Part shown: positions 9,642 to 20,439 of the stretch, one piece after another
Layout of the letters: every line of letters begins with the position of its first letter
Position numbering within the stretch: the stretch's first letter is position 1
The notes under the pieces: generated by a model
What the model was told of the DNA's origin: nothing
The model's database searches: none
Seen by the model: only the letters and a program-made list of their open reading frames with translations
Made by a program: the position numbers and the translations under genes
DNA from: Bartonella sp. AR 15-3
GTDB lineage: Bacteria > Pseudomonadota > Alphaproteobacteria > Rhizobiales > Rhizobiaceae
Assembly (NCBI RefSeq): GCF_002022445.1
Contig: NZ_MUYE01000001.1
Location: 496,001-560,000, forward strand
DNA length: 64,000 nt
Reading direction: 5' to 3'

Positions 9642-10394
9642 TTAATAAGTATCACTTGGGAAGTATTTTTTAGTAATTTTATCATATGTTCCATCATCAC
9701 GAATTGCTTTTATGGCTTTATTGAACTGGCTTTTAAGATCGTCGTTATTTTGGCGAATAGCAATTGCAATAGGAAGTTGAGTTCCTTTAATACTTCCTAA
9801 AAAGTGGCAACAATCCTTTCCTTTGTTTTTAAACCAATCTAATATTTGTAATTTATCAAGAATAACAATATCAAGGCGGTTACTTAACAAATCGCGTATT
9901 ACTTCTTTTGTTGTGGGATAAAATTTAATGTTGACTCCTTTAGATACATAATGGTTTTCCGCGTATATAGCTTGTGTTGTGTTTAATTGTACACCAAGAT
10001 TTTTTCCTTTAAATGCTTCTGCTGAGATTTCTTTAATTTGTGAATCTTTAAGAACAATTACAGCTAATTCTGTGCTGTAATAAGCATCTGTGAAGTCAAT
10101 TTTTTTTAGTCGCTCTTGTGTTGGGGATAAGGACGCAATAATAGCATCATATTTTTGAGCAAGAAGACCGAGAATAATTCCATCAAAATCTTGAATAGTG
10201 ATGACGCATTCAATTTTCATTTTTTCGCAAAGTGCATGAGTTATATCAATATCAAAACCATGAAGTTTATTATTTGAGTCAATATAACTGAATGGAGGAT
10301 AGGAACCTTCAGTTGCAATTTTCAACGTTTTAGCATTAGCTAACTGGGAAAATAGTGTTGCGCTTATTATGAAGGCTACAGCCAATAATTTCAT
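9642..10394 (-). CDS. Polar amino acid ABC transporter, periplasmic binding protein
   Basis: The 250-residue solute-binding protein (family 3, PBPb) is the first gene of the transporter operon. It has a cleavable signal peptide (MKLLAVAFIISATLFSQLANA, likely cut after ANA). The mature protein opens with LKIATEGSYPPFSYID and has FDIDITHALCEKM and IIASLSPTQERLKKIDFTD, classic for lysine/arginine/ornithine, histidine or glutamine binders. No lipobox is seen, so it should be a free periplasmic protein. Exact ligand specificity is not determinable by reading. Confidence 0.93.
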   Translation of the reverse strand: MKLLAVAFIISATLFSQLANAKTLKIATEGSYPPFSYIDSNNKLHGFDIDITHALCEKMKIECVITIQDFDGIILGLLAQKYDAIIASLSPTQERLKKIDFTDAYYSTELAVIVLKDSQIKEISAEAFKGKNLGVQLNTTQAIYAENHYVSKGVNIKFYPTTKEVIRDLLSNRLDIVILDKLQILDWFKNKGKDCCHFLGSIKGTQLPIAIAIRQNNDDLKSQFNKAIKAIRDDGTYDKITKKYFPSDTY

Positions 10395-11073
10395 TATCCT
10401 CTCCTATGAAATGCACAAAGAGATACTACGCTATTACATATTTTATAATCTGTAAGCTTTATGAAGAGCAATACAAAAATTTATTAGTATTTATTTTTTT
10501 ATAATCATAACAAGTCTTTATTATGTTAGGAGTGTATAATATACGCACAGGAAAAAATTCACAGTAAGTAAAATATGAATTGTATTTTATTATCTTTATA
10601 CAAGAATTATTTTAAATTATTCAATTTGTTTTTATTAATGATGTGATAGCTTGATATTTTGAGAATGGCTGAGCACATATTCTATTATGTCATGATAACA
10701 TGCTTTTAATTCTGTCAGCTTGAATTTAGCAAAAAACATGTAAAAAGCGTAGAAAATACGATAAATAAGTTTGTGAGTGGTGAAACATAGATAAAAAAGC
10801 AACGATAGAATAGATTTACTCATTTTTAAATAAGGTAATTAAAACTTTTCATGCCTTGAAGCAGTTTGTATTGCTTTTTTGTTATTGACATGTTGACTTT
10901 GCATCTTTTCAAAGACCGCTGGTCTATAGGCGCGCAATTTAAGCCCTTACTAAGTAAGAGTTAGACGTAATATGAAACCTTATTTTAAATCTTAACTTAA
11001 TATGACGTTTCTATGTTTTGAAAAATAGAAAGATCAATTAAAAATGAGAGTGATAATTTGAAGAAAATACAAA
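10395..11073. other. Non-coding stretch upstream of the transporter operon
   Basis: About 680 bases of very AT-rich DNA separate the transporter operon (leftward) from the 3' end of gltA. It should hold the transporter promoter near its left end. The only open frame (10635-10823, minus, 62 codons) has no ribosome binding site, no recognisable motif and a composition like its surroundings, so it is not called. I see no RNA gene or obvious pseudogene here. Confidence 0.5.
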
Positions 11074-11103
11074 AATAAAGCCCCAATAAATTGAGGCTTT
11101 ATT
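11074..11103 (-). terminator. Rho-independent terminator of gltA
   Basis: An inverted repeat (AATAAAGCCCCAA / TTGAGGCTTTATT arms, four-base loop) lies ten bases past the gltA stop. On the minus-strand transcript the single imperfect position becomes a G-U pair and the hairpin is followed by a U-rich tract. That fits termination of gltA rather than of a plus-strand transcript. Confidence 0.8.
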
Positions 11104-11113
11104 GATTAATTTT

Positions 11114-12418
11114 TTATTTTTTTGAGTTTGTACGGTTGTTCATCGGGATATATTCGCGTGCTGTAGGACCTGTATACAGTTGGCGTGGACGGCCAATTTT
11201 TTGTGCTGGATCTTCAATCATTTCTTTCCATTGTGCAACCCAGCCAACACTGCGCGCTAACGCAAAGAGAACAGTAAACATTTCAGTCGGGAAACCTAAA
11301 GCTTTTAATGTAATACCAGAATAAAAATCAACATTAGGATAAAGCTTTTTTTCAATAAAGTATTCATCATTTAAAGCAATTTTTTCAAGTTCCATAGCAA
11401 TATCAAGAAGTGGATCATCTTGAATATTGAGTTCTTTTAAGACTTCATGGCAGGTTTGCTGCATGATTTTCGCACGTGGATCATAATTTTTATAGACACG
11501 GTGACCAAAACCCATAAGACGGAAACGATCATTTTTATCTTTTGCACGTGCAATAAACTCAGGAATTTTTTGAACATTGCCTATTTCTTGCAGCATTTTT
11601 AGACACGTTTCATTAGCACCACCGTGCGCTGGTCCCCAAAGGCATGCTACACCTGCTGCTATACACGCAAATGGATTAGCTCCTGATGAACCAGCAAGAC
11701 GTACTGTTGATGTAGATGCATTTTGTTCATGATCTGCATGAAGAGTGAAAATTCGGTCCATAGCTCGAGCAAGCACTGGATTAATTTTATATTCTTCGCA
11801 AGGAACGGAAAAGCACATGTGAAGGAAATTTGCAGCGTAACTTAGATCGTTACGCGGATAAACAAATGGTTGCCCAATACTATATTTATATGCCATCGCA
11901 GCAAGAGTTGGCACTTTGGAAATAAGACGAATAGAAGCAATCATTCTCTGCTGGGAATCTGTAATGTCAATGGAATCATGATAGAATGCAGACATCGCTC
12001 CAAGGCAAGCAACCATAACAGCCATAGGATGAGAATCACGACGAAAGCCATGGAAAAATCTTGCAAATTGTTCATGTACCATTGTGTGTTGCATAATACG
12101 CTGATCAAAGTCAATTTTTTCTTGTTTTGTTGGTAATTCTCCATAAAGCAAAAGATAGCAGCTTTCGAGAAAGTCTCCTTTTTCAGCGAGCTGATCAATA
12201 GAATAACCACGATAAAGTAAGACTCCTTTGTCACCATCGATATACGTGATTTTTGACTCACAAGAGGCAGTTGAGGTAAAGCCAGGATCATAAGTAAAGG
12301 TGTCAGTTTCTTTATAAAGAGAGGCAATCTCGATGACATCAGGGCCAATAGTACCTTTACGGATAGGTAATTCTATTTCTTTACCATTGACAGTCATATA
12401 TGCTTTATTTTCTGACAT
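11114..12418 (-). CDS. gltA: Citrate synthase
   Basis: Citrate synthase condenses acetyl-CoA with oxaloacetate at the entry to the TCA cycle. The 434-residue product is a type II (Gram-negative hexameric) enzyme with the N-terminal domain (to about residue 60) and catalytic region. Motifs seen are [10 protein letters not shown], the active-site His in [10 protein letters not shown], and [15 protein letters not shown]. This locus is the common genotyping gene for Bartonella, and from memory the sequence resembles that group. It is followed by a strong hairpin terminator and preceded by about 260 bases of AT-rich DNA that separates it from gltX. Confidence 0.97.
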   Translation of the reverse strand: MSENKAYMTVNGKEIELPIRKGTIGPDVIEIASLYKETDTFTYDPGFTSTASCESKITYIDGDKGVLLYRGYSIDQLAEKGDFLESCYLLLYGELPTKQEKIDFDQRIMQHTMVHEQFARFFHGFRRDSHPMAVMVACLGAMSAFYHDSIDITDSQQRMIASIRLISKVPTLAAMAYKYSIGQPFVYPRNDLSYAANFLHMCFSVPCEEYKINPVLARAMDRIFTLHADHEQNASTSTVRLAGSSGANPFACIAAGVACLWGPAHGGANETCLKMLQEIGNVQKIPEFIARAKDKNDRFRLMGFGHRVYKNYDPRAKIMQQTCHEVLKELNIQDDPLLDIAMELEKIALNDEYFIEKKLYPNVDFYSGITLKALGFPTEMFTVLFALARSVGWVAQWKEMIEDPAQKIGRPRQLYTGPTAREYIPMNNRTNSKK

Positions 12419-12682
12419 TAAATATTTCCTTTCAGTGCTTCCATTTTTTTAACTTAATATGCTGGTTTATTCGCTATGGCAATTTATAGTTAAAGCTTTT
12501 CCTATTTATGTTAAGAATATATTGACTCTAAAATTTTGTTTAAGCCAATGTGAAATATTATTTATTATAGTTTTTTTAAAAATATTTATTTCAATTTTTT
12601 AAATTTAAAAACAATTTTATTTTTCATTAAGAGAATTATACTTTAATTTTGCTAGTTTTGTATATATTCATTAATATGCTAT

Positions 12683-14098
12683 TCAGGTAATTTGGTCGTT
12701 GATGCGATTAAGAGACTCATCTTTTCCTAATAAGATAAGTATATCAAAAATTCCTGGTGATGTTACGCGTCCTGTAAGAGCCGCTCGAAGCGGTTGAATA
12801 ACAGCTCCAAATTTAAGTTCTTGTGTTTGTGCATAATGTTTGATGGTTTTGTCCAAAGTATTTGCGTCCCAATTTGAGCACGATATTAGGATAGGATAAA
12901 TTCCTTTTAAAATAGTTCGACCATTTTCATTTAAGAGTGTTTTTGCTTGTTCATCAAGAGGTAACGGTCGTTGTGTAAAAATAAATGATGCGTTATTAAT
13001 AAGTTCAAGTAATGTTTTTGAACGTTCTTTTAAACTTGGTATTGCAGCTAGAAATTGAGCACGACATTTTTCATCAAGTTGTTTTGTTATTTTTAATTCA
13101 TTTGCATTTTCCTGTAAAATATTAAGAGCAGCATCACATAGATTTTCATCATTACTTAGACGCATATAATGTCCGTTGATGGCATCTAATTTTTTGAAAT
13201 CAAAACGGGCAGCACTTTTATTTATATCATCAATATCAAACCAAGCAATCATATCTTCTATTGAAATAATCTCATCATTACCATGGCTCCAGCCTAGACG
13301 AACAAGGTAATTGAGCAAGGCAGCAGGGAGATATCCCATTTTTCGATAGGCATCGATACCTAGTGCGCCATGCCGTTTTGATAATTTTGCACCGTTTTCA
13401 CCATGGATGAGCGGGATGTGGGCCATAATAGGAATATCCCATCCCATTGCATTGAAGATAATTGCTTGGCGAGCTGCATTCGTAAGATGATCATTACCGC
13501 GAATAATATGTGTTATCCCCATATCATGATCATCAACAACAACAGCATGCATATAAGTTGGAGAACCATCAGAACGTAAAATGATAAAGTCATCTAGATC
13601 TTTATTAGGAAAGCGAATATCACCTTGAACACGATCGTGTAAAATCGTTTCGCCATCTTGTGGAGCTTTAATTCGAATAACAGGTTTAATTCCTTTGGGG
13701 GCTTCAGCAATATCACGGTCACGCCAGCGCCCATCGTAGCGTGGTGGGAGACCTTTTGCAAAGGCATCCTCTCGCATTGCAGCTAATTCTTCAGGTGTTG
13801 CATAGCAATAATAAGCTTTGCCATTTTTTACGAGTTGTTCAGCGACTTGACGGTGACGCTCTGCTCGTTTGAATTGCGAAATGGGATCTCCTTCATAGTG
13901 AAGTCCCATCCAGTGCAGACCCTCTATGATAGCTTTAACTGCAGCTTCTGTTGAACGCTCTCGATCTGTATCTTCAATACGTAAAAGCATTTTTCCTCCA
14001 GTATGTTTCGCATAAAGCCAATTAAAAAGTGCGGTACGAGCGCTACCAATATGAAGGAAGCCTGTAGGTGATGGTGCAAAACGAGTAATAACAGACAC
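12683..14098 (-). CDS. gltX: Glutamate--tRNA ligase (copy 1)
   Basis: This class I synthetase charges tRNA-Glu with glutamate. The 471-residue protein has the HIGH motif as [15 protein letters not shown] near the N-terminus and the KMSKS loop as [10 protein letters not shown] (about residues 241-250). An alpha-helical anticodon-binding region follows. It lies upstream of and in line with gltA and divergent from comEC, as in related Rhizobiales. A second, diverged gltX is at 23289-24677. In many alphaproteobacteria such a pair divides tRNA-Glu charging from tRNA-Gln mischarging, with the product amidated by GatCAB; which copy does which here is inferred only. Confidence 0.95.
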   Translation of the reverse strand: MSVITRFAPSPTGFLHIGSARTALFNWLYAKHTGGKMLLRIEDTDRERSTEAAVKAIIEGLHWMGLHYEGDPISQFKRAERHRQVAEQLVKNGKAYYCYATPEELAAMREDAFAKGLPPRYDGRWRDRDIAEAPKGIKPVIRIKAPQDGETILHDRVQGDIRFPNKDLDDFIILRSDGSPTYMHAVVVDDHDMGITHIIRGNDHLTNAARQAIIFNAMGWDIPIMAHIPLIHGENGAKLSKRHGALGIDAYRKMGYLPAALLNYLVRLGWSHGNDEIISIEDMIAWFDIDDINKSAARFDFKKLDAINGHYMRLSNDENLCDAALNILQENANELKITKQLDEKCRAQFLAAIPSLKERSKTLLELINNASFIFTQRPLPLDEQAKTLLNENGRTILKGIYPILISCSNWDANTLDKTIKHYAQTQELKFGAVIQPLRAALTGRVTSPGIFDILILLGKDESLNRINDQIT

Positions 14099-14212
14099 AG
14101 ATCTTATCCTCTAAAGTTGAGATATTATTTATGATATTTTATTGAAGAACTATGTTAACATAGGTATTAGGGTGTGCAACAGCCGCGTTGCAAGTAAAGT
14201 GGGGATTTGCGG

Positions 14213-16477
14213 ATGTTAAATCAAAATAAAGTTGAAGATGATCTATCAAGAGGTCTTTTCTCACAGAGAAAACGTCTTATTTTGATACAGAAGGGAGATC
14301 CGTCTGTTATTGATGGTGCAAGCAATGCTACCTATAATGGGCAAGAGGATTCTTTATTTTCTTTTTTAAAGGAAAAAGTAGTTTTTTTGTGGGAATGGCT
14401 GATAGATTGCGTAAAGCAGGAAATTTCTTTTGGACTGCTTTTCTCATTAATTTTGGTATTTTTTTGTACAGGTATTATTTTTTATTTCAGTTTAGAGCAA
14501 GAACCGAGTTGGAAACAATTTGTTGTATTGATTACTATATTCCCTGGCTTGTTATATCTTTTACGGTGTTATCAGAAAATATGGATTATAACTGGGTTTT
14601 TGTTTTGTATTGTATTAGGCGCTTTGGCAGCAAAAATAGAAACATGGCATATGTCTACTCCAATGTTGAACTGCGATGTTATAACTATGCTAACAGGACG
14701 AATTGTTTCTATTAAGTCTGTAGGAAAAGGGGGATTTCATTTAAAAGTAGATGTTTTGAAGACAGAGCGATCTACTTTACCTTATAAACTCAATCGAGTG
14801 CATTTAGTCGCAAAGTCTTTACCATATGGGTTAACTCCTGGAGACGGCTTATATGGAAAAGTAAAGCTTCGTGCTTTATCTGGAGCAATACGTCCAGGAA
14901 GTTATGATTTTAGTTTTCATAATTATTTTAAAAGAATTGGTGCTCAGGGATTTTATTTAGGAACACCAAAAAAGATATTGGTTTTTCAGCCTAATACGAT
15001 GTTAGGAACAGTTTTACAAAAAATTGAAAATTTACGCATGCAAATGACTGAGAAAGTTAGTAAAGCAGTTGGTGGAGAAGAAGGAAAAGTTTCTGCTGCT
15101 TTGATAACAGGACAGAGAGGGGGGATTTCAAATAATACTAATGAAGCATTACGTATAGCTGGATTGGCACATATCTTATCAATATCAGGTTTGCATATGG
15201 CATTACTCAGTGGTGTGGTTTTTATTATTGTACGGAGTTTTTTTGCATTTTTTCCAGTCTTTTCATCTTATTACTCAGTTAAAAAAATTGCTGCTATTGC
15301 TGCATTAATAGTTACAGCTTTTTATTTGATATTGTCTGGTTCAAATATTGCCGCACAAAGAAGTTTTTTAATGGTTGCTGTTATGTTGACTGCTATATTA
15401 TGTAACCATTCTGCTATAACAATGCGTAATTTTGCTATTGCTGGTTTAGTAACTGTAGCTATAAGTCCGCATGAGATATTAGGGCCTAGTTTTCAAATGT
15501 CATTTTCTGCAACTGCGGCTTTGATTGCTGCTTTTGCTTGGTGGAGTGAGGGGCATTTTTCTTATAAAGGAAATACAGCCCCTTCTTATGTTGGGGGAAG
15601 GGTACTTCGTTTTGTCTTTTTATCTGTTGTTTCAACTTGCATGTCCTCATTGGTTGCTGGTTCTGCAAGTGGGATTTACGCAGCTTATCATTTTTCTAAT
15701 GTAGCTCTTTTAGGTATTATCAGCAATGTTTTAGCTTTTCCTATTGTATCAATTTTCATCATTCCATTTGGACTACTCTCCGTTTTTTCAATGTTTTTAG
15801 GCCTTGAATGGTGGCCATTACAGGTTATGGGATTTGGAACGAGCCTTATGATAAAAATTGCTTATGTTGTAAAAGCTATTTCTCCTGTTTTAAATCCTGG
15901 ATTTATCCCGTTATCTGCATTGATTTTATTAAGCATCGGTTTAGTTGGACTCACTTTTTTAAAAACAGCTATTAGATTCTTTTTTGGTTTCTTTATTTTA
16001 GGAGGTATTTTAGTTTGTATAATGCAGTCGCCTATACAATTAATAATAGCAGATAATATGAAAATTGTGGGTGTTCTCAATGACGATATATTATATATTG
16101 ATCATTATCATCCTTCTAAGTTTACGATATCTCTATGGGAAAAATCATTTCGCATAAATAAAACCATTAAACCAACAAAGATTGGTCCATCTCTCAAAGG
16201 ACAATTTATTTGCGATGATAACATCTGTACAACTTTATTAGAAAATGGATTTAAAATTGCTATCTTATATGGAGAAACAGATCACTGTGTAAAAGCAGAT
16301 ATTATAATTAGAAAACATGCAACAAGTAATCGAACATGCGATACAACAAACGCAATAATATTTACACCTCAACAATTATTATCGCGAGGGAGTATTATAC
16401 TTAATAAAGATAAAAACACTCTTTGGTCTTCTTCAGGTTTTAATAGACCATGGAATATTCATAGAAAAAGCTTATAA
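14213..16477 (+). CDS. comEC: ComEC/Rec2-family competence protein
   Basis: ComEC-type proteins form the inner-membrane channel for single-stranded DNA during natural transformation. The product is about 754 residues. It has N-terminal membrane segments, a DUF4131-like soluble region (about 130-260), then the competence domain with LAHILSISGLHMALLSG and FQMSFSATAAL, spanning many hydrophobic helices to about residue 610. The C-terminal part (about 615-754) lacks the metal-binding histidine motifs of a complete metallo-beta-lactamase domain. ATG 14213 is preferred over TTG 14207 because GGGGA lies seven bases before it. Divergent from gltX. Confidence 0.88.
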   Translation: MLNQNKVEDDLSRGLFSQRKRLILIQKGDPSVIDGASNATYNGQEDSLFSFLKEKVVFLWEWLIDCVKQEISFGLLFSLILVFFCTGIIFYFSLEQEPSWKQFVVLITIFPGLLYLLRCYQKIWIITGFLFCIVLGALAAKIETWHMSTPMLNCDVITMLTGRIVSIKSVGKGGFHLKVDVLKTERSTLPYKLNRVHLVAKSLPYGLTPGDGLYGKVKLRALSGAIRPGSYDFSFHNYFKRIGAQGFYLGTPKKILVFQPNTMLGTVLQKIENLRMQMTEKVSKAVGGEEGKVSAALITGQRGGISNNTNEALRIAGLAHILSISGLHMALLSGVVFIIVRSFFAFFPVFSSYYSVKKIAAIAALIVTAFYLILSGSNIAAQRSFLMVAVMLTAILCNHSAITMRNFAIAGLVTVAISPHEILGPSFQMSFSATAALIAAFAWWSEGHFSYKGNTAPSYVGGRVLRFVFLSVVSTCMSSLVAGSASGIYAAYHFSNVALLGIISNVLAFPIVSIFIIPFGLLSVFSMFLGLEWWPLQVMGFGTSLMIKIAYVVKAISPVLNPGFIPLSALILLSIGLVGLTFLKTAIRFFFGFFILGGILVCIMQSPIQLIIADNMKIVGVLNDDILYIDHYHPSKFTISLWEKSFRINKTIKPTKIGPSLKGQFICDDNICTTLLENGFKIAILYGETDHCVKADIIIRKHATSNRTCDTTNAIIFTPQQLLSRGSIILNKDKNTLWSSSGFNRPWNIHRKSL

Positions 16478-16544
16478 AAACTAGCTAATTTATAACCTCT
16501 ATAATAATTTATAATAAGCTTTTCACAGATGAGACAATGGTTTT

Positions 16545-17030
16545 TTAGCATTCACATTCAGTAGAATTCGCATTGAGCTGACTATATTTCTCTTCTCCCA
16601 TTGTGTTAAAAAGCTGAAGTTGAGTTTCAAGAAAATCAATGTGTTTCTCCTCGTCTTCAAGCAATCCATCAAATAATTTCTTTGAGATATGATCAGAAAG
16701 CTTAGCACAAATTTCACGTGATTTTAAGTAAAGTTCTCGAGCTTCATATTCACTTGCAAGATCACATTCTAAAATATTCTTGAGGTTTTTTCCAATGCGT
16801 AATGGCCCAGAAACTTGAATATTTGGATGGCCTTCAAGAAAAGTAATACGTTTAACGAGTTTGTCTACATGTTCCATTTCTTCTATAGATTCTTTACGTT
16901 CTATTTTGGCTAATTTGATATAGCCCCAGTTTTCTATAAGAGAAGAATGCAACAAATACTGATTAACAGCACTAAGCTCAAGAGAAAGGGCTTTGTTGAG
17001 CTGCTCGATAACTTGTAGGTGGCCTTTCAT
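16545..17030 (-). CDS. bfr: Bacterioferritin
   Basis: Bacterioferritin stores iron as a 24-mer and oxidises Fe(II) at a di-iron centre. The 161-residue product aligns without gaps to known Bfr over the core. The ferroxidase ligands are all present: Glu18, Glu51, His54, Glu94, Glu127 and His130. The haem-ligand Met52 is also present. The C-terminus (NSTECEC) is Cys-rich and unlike the E. coli protein. It converges with comEC and is transcribed away from rpiA. An AT-rich upstream region contains an inverted repeat noted separately. Confidence 0.95.
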   Translation of the reverse strand: MKGHLQVIEQLNKALSLELSAVNQYLLHSSLIENWGYIKLAKIERKESIEEMEHVDKLVKRITFLEGHPNIQVSGPLRIGKNLKNILECDLASEYEARELYLKSREICAKLSDHISKKLFDGLLEDEEKHIDFLETQLQLFNTMGEEKYSQLNANSTECEC

Positions 17031-17496
17031 AGTATTCTATTGTCCTATTTTTGTAGTACTAGATACGACTAATACAAGAAATGATATTTTATATATTGTT
17101 TTGATTAAGTGTGGGCGAATCTTTTCTCTCCTTAATGTTAAAGATCCGATAACATGAGGAAAATAATTACCACATCTTACTACCCTATTCCATTAATTTC
17201 TAAATTAATTAGAAAGAATCAGTAGTTAATAATCATTTTTTAAAAGTAGGTATTTTTTTTGATCCTTATTTGCTTTATAAGTTTGCAGGAATGCTCTTTG
17301 TATTAGGATTTTCAAATAATTGTTTAATGAATTATAGCTCTTTTATTACAAAAACAAAATAGTTAATTACTATACTCTATGTAAAAAATATTATTTTCAA
17401 TAAGACAACAAATAAAGTTATAGCTGATTAGAGCAATAAGTCATTTTTTATAATTCATAATGGATATTGCTAATTTATATGAAGAAAGGATAATAT
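17031..17496. other. AT-rich intergenic region between divergent bfr and rpiA
   Basis: This 466-base region should carry the divergent promoters of bfr and rpiA. The only structured element I see is an inverted repeat TTTCTAA-N5-TTAGAAA at 17197-17215, a possible regulator site. AAGAAAGGA lies just before the rpiA ATG as its ribosome binding site. No open frame of significance is visible. Confidence 0.5.
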
Positions 17497-18201
17497 ATGG
17501 ATATCCAAAAATTAAAAAAAATAGCGGCTGCTAAAGCACTTGAGTCTGTGCAAAATAATATGCGTCTCGGTATAGGCACTGGTTCCACCGTAAATGAATT
17601 TATTCGTCTTCTTGGTGAGCGCATTGCAGATGGTTTAAGGATAACTGCTGTTGCTACTTCTTATTATTCTGAGCAGTTATGTCGTCAATTTGGAGTGTCT
17701 ATCACTACTTTAGATGAAGTATCTGAGCTTGATCTTTGTATTGATGGAGCTGATGAAATTGATCCTAAGATGACCTTGATAAAAGGAAAAGGTGGGGCAT
17801 TGTTGCATGAGAAAATTGTAGCATCTGTATCTGACGAGATGCTTATTATTGCTGATGAAACAAAGATGGTAAAAACACTTGGTGCTTGTGGGGTGCCAAT
17901 AGAAGTTAATCCATTTGGAATGAATGCTACATGTAAAGCAATTGAAAAAGTAGTGAATGATTTAGGACACTCAGGAGAAATTAGGTTACGTATGAATGGA
18001 GATATCCCTTTTGAAACTGATGGTGGTCACTTTATTTTTGATGCATTTTTAGGATCTATTTTAAATCCAAAAGTATTATCAGATGCGTTATTGAGAGTCC
18101 CTGGTGTTGTTGAACATGGTCTTTTTTTAGGTTTTGCTTCTCGTGCAATTATAGCTATGGCAGATAGTACAATAAAGGTTTTAGAGTCATCTGGTAATTA
18201 A
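17497..18201 (+). CDS. rpiA: Ribose-5-phosphate isomerase A
   Basis: RpiA interconverts ribose 5-phosphate and ribulose 5-phosphate in the pentose phosphate pathway. The 234-residue protein has the phosphate-binding [12 protein letters not shown], the catalytic-region [11 protein letters not shown] and the [12 protein letters not shown] motif. GGHFIFDA follows later. Length is normal. A good ribosome site (GAAAGGA) precedes the ATG. The following genes, a DUF2059 protein and gor, keep the order seen in other Rhizobiales. Confidence 0.96.
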   Translation: MDIQKLKKIAAAKALESVQNNMRLGIGTGSTVNEFIRLLGERIADGLRITAVATSYYSEQLCRQFGVSITTLDEVSELDLCIDGADEIDPKMTLIKGKGGALLHEKIVASVSDEMLIIADETKMVKTLGACGVPIEVNPFGMNATCKAIEKVVNDLGHSGEIRLRMNGDIPFETDGGHFIFDAFLGSILNPKVLSDALLRVPGVVEHGLFLGFASRAIIAMADSTIKVLESSGN

Positions 18202-18263
18202 AGAGTCGTTAGAAATTTAAAATAATAAATTTAAGCTATGATATTTATGGAGTCACCATTATA

Positions 18264-18821
18264 ATGAGAACAACAGTTTTTTTTCAAAAATTTATATTAT
18301 CGTTTAGTGCAGTTGCTATTTTGATTGTGAATATTGGAATAGCTTATGCGCAAGATGTGAGTGATAAACATTTAAATTCAGCCAAAAATGTAATTAATAC
18401 TATTCGTGCAACTGATCAGTTTGATAGTTTTTTGCCAATGGCAGCACGTGATATTAAAGAAAAATTAATAAGTACTGATCCAAACTTAGAAAAAAATATT
18501 GCTACGATTGTTGATAAACAAGCACTTGCTTTAGCTAAACGACGTGCTGATTTGGAAAAAGAAGTTGCTCATGTATATGCAAAACATTTTAGTGAGGAAG
18601 AACTCGATAAAATTTCAGCATTTTATAGTTCTGATGTTGGTAAAAAATTTTTGATGAAAGTTCCGGATGTTGCACGCGATGCTTATTCTGTATTTGATGC
18701 ATGGTGTTCTACTATAATGCAGAATCTTATAAGAAATGTAGAAAAAGAAATGTCTCAAACACTTAACTTAAATAATTCTATTACTCCTATGGAGTCTACT
18801 TCTTCCAAATCTCCAATATAA
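18264..18821 (+). CDS. DUF2059 domain exported protein
   Basis: The 185-residue product has a signal peptide (about residues 1-29, ending AYAQ). It contains a DUF2059-like region including HFSEEELDKISAFYSSDVGKKF (about 110-131), the family signature. The mature protein should be periplasmic; its function is unknown. It sits between rpiA (62 bases upstream) and gor, a Rhizobiales-conserved arrangement, though no biochemical link is established. The C-terminal tail is Ser/Thr-rich and low in structure. Confidence 0.85.
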   Translation: MRTTVFFQKFILSFSAVAILIVNIGIAYAQDVSDKHLNSAKNVINTIRATDQFDSFLPMAARDIKEKLISTDPNLEKNIATIVDKQALALAKRRADLEKEVAHVYAKHFSEEELDKISAFYSSDVGKKFLMKVPDVARDAYSVFDAWCSTIMQNLIRNVEKEMSQTLNLNNSITPMESTSSKSPI

Positions 18822-19000
18822 TAATTTCATAAGTATTTTGTTTAAAAGCAGTAGTTAATTATTGCTTTAAAGAAAAGAGAGCACACTGAAAGTATTGGTC
18901 TTTACACAAAAAATTATTTTCGGAAAAAAGAAAAAATTTTTATTTGATGACAAGAAGCAATACCTGTACAGTAAAAATGTATGGGAAGGGATACTATGTA

Positions 19001-20383
19001 ATGCTTTTTGATTTGTTCGTTATTGGAGGGGGATCAGGTGGAGTACGTGCTGCTCGTCTTGCTGGGCAGCTTGGTAAGCGTGTCGCTATAGCAGAAGAAC
19101 ATCGTGTAGGCGGGACTTGTGTTATTCGCGGTTGTGTTCCTAAAAAATTGTTTGTTTATGCTTCGCAATATACACACGAATTTAAGGATAGCGCTGGTTT
19201 TGGGTGGAAATGTGTTGATCCAGTTTTTAACTGGAGTAAATTAATTGAAGCCAAAAATAAAGAAATATCGAGGTTAGAAGAGCTTTATTGTAGGGGATTA
19301 AAAAATAACAATGTTCACATTTATAAAAGTCGCGCTGTTTTTATTGATGAGCATACATTAGAGCTTTCTGCAACTGGCGAGCGAGTGAAAGCAGAAAAGA
19401 TTTTGATCGCGACAGGAGCAATGATTGCTCCAAATTCTGCAATAAAAGGCAGTGAATTCTGTCTTACTTCTAATGAGATTTTTGATCTTGAAAAATTACC
19501 AAAATCAATAGTCATTGTTGGTGGTGGTTATATTGGGCTTGAATTTGCTAGTATTTTTCACGAATTAGGTGTGAAAACAACATTAGTTCATCGTGGTGAT
19601 TTAATTCTTCGTAATTTTGATTATGATTTGCGGCGATTACTAAGTGATGCGATGATCGAAAAGGGCATTTCTATTATCTATGGGGCTACAGTTGCTCAGG
19701 TTGAAGCCAAAAACAATCGCTATAAAGTTGTTTTATCAAATGGGCAAATTATTAGCACTGATCAAGTTATGTTGGCTACAGGACGTGTGCCAAATACAAA
19801 GAATTTAGGGCTCCAGAAAATAGGTGTTAAACTTAATGAAAATGGAGCCATTATTGTTGATGAAAAAATGACAACAAGTGTATCTCATATTTGGGCTGTT
19901 GGTGATGTCACGGGTCATGTTCAGTTAACACCTGTTGCTATCCACGATGCAATGTGTTTTATTAAAACTGCTTTTGAGGAAATTCCAACTATACCGGATT
20001 ATAATTTAATTGCGACAGCTGTTTTTTCGCAGCCAGAAATTGGGACGGTTGGTCTTTCAGAAGAATATGCTGTACGTTGTTATAAGTATGTTGAAATTTA
20101 TCGTACGCAATTTCGTTCTTTGCGTAATACTCTCTCTGGTAATTCAGAAAAGATGTTTATGAAATTAGTTGTTGATGGCGAGAGTCGTATTGTTGTTGGT
20201 GCACATATTTTAGGAGAAGGGGCTGCTGAAATGGCGCAGCTTATTGGAATAGCGCTAAAAGGAAAACTGACGAAAGATATATTTGATGAAACTATGGCAA
20301 TTCATCCAACAGCAGCAGAAGAGCTAGTGACGATGTATAAACCAAGTTATATATATAAAAATGGAAAAAAATTAGAAAGTTAA
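19001..20383 (+). CDS. gor: Glutathione-disulfide reductase
   Basis: This FAD-dependent enzyme uses NADPH to regenerate glutathione. From ATG 19001 the product is 460 residues. It shows the FAD-binding VIGGGSGGVRAARLAG, the redox-active disulfide in GTCVIRGCVPKK, an NADPH-binding VIVGGGYIGLEFASIFHELG, the second FAD motif WAVGDVTG, and the C-terminal His-Glu pair in AIHPTAAEE. ATG 19001 is chosen because GGGAAGGGA lies just upstream and the protein then begins as in the family. An upstream ATG at 18944 would add 19 atypical residues. Immediately downstream is a decayed aro gene. Confidence 0.95.
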   Translation: MLFDLFVIGGGSGGVRAARLAGQLGKRVAIAEEHRVGGTCVIRGCVPKKLFVYASQYTHEFKDSAGFGWKCVDPVFNWSKLIEAKNKEISRLEELYCRGLKNNNVHIYKSRAVFIDEHTLELSATGERVKAEKILIATGAMIAPNSAIKGSEFCLTSNEIFDLEKLPKSIVIVGGGYIGLEFASIFHELGVKTTLVHRGDLILRNFDYDLRRLLSDAMIEKGISIIYGATVAQVEAKNNRYKVVLSNGQIISTDQVMLATGRVPNTKNLGLQKIGVKLNENGAIIVDEKMTTSVSHIWAVGDVTGHVQLTPVAIHDAMCFIKTAFEEIPTIPDYNLIATAVFSQPEIGTVGLSEEYAVRCYKYVEIYRTQFRSLRNTLSGNSEKMFMKLVVDGESRIVVGAHILGEGAAEMAQLIGIALKGKLTKDIFDETMAIHPTAAEELVTMYKPSYIYKNGKKLES

Positions 20384-20439
20384 ATAAAGAGAATTACAGA
20401 AAGCTTTTGTATCTGTAGGCTGATTAGGTTCTCTTGATG

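Noticed and set aside
10635-10823. 62-codon minus-strand frame upstream of the amino acid transporter operon
   Set aside because: No ribosome site, no recognised motif, composition like the surrounding AT-rich DNA.
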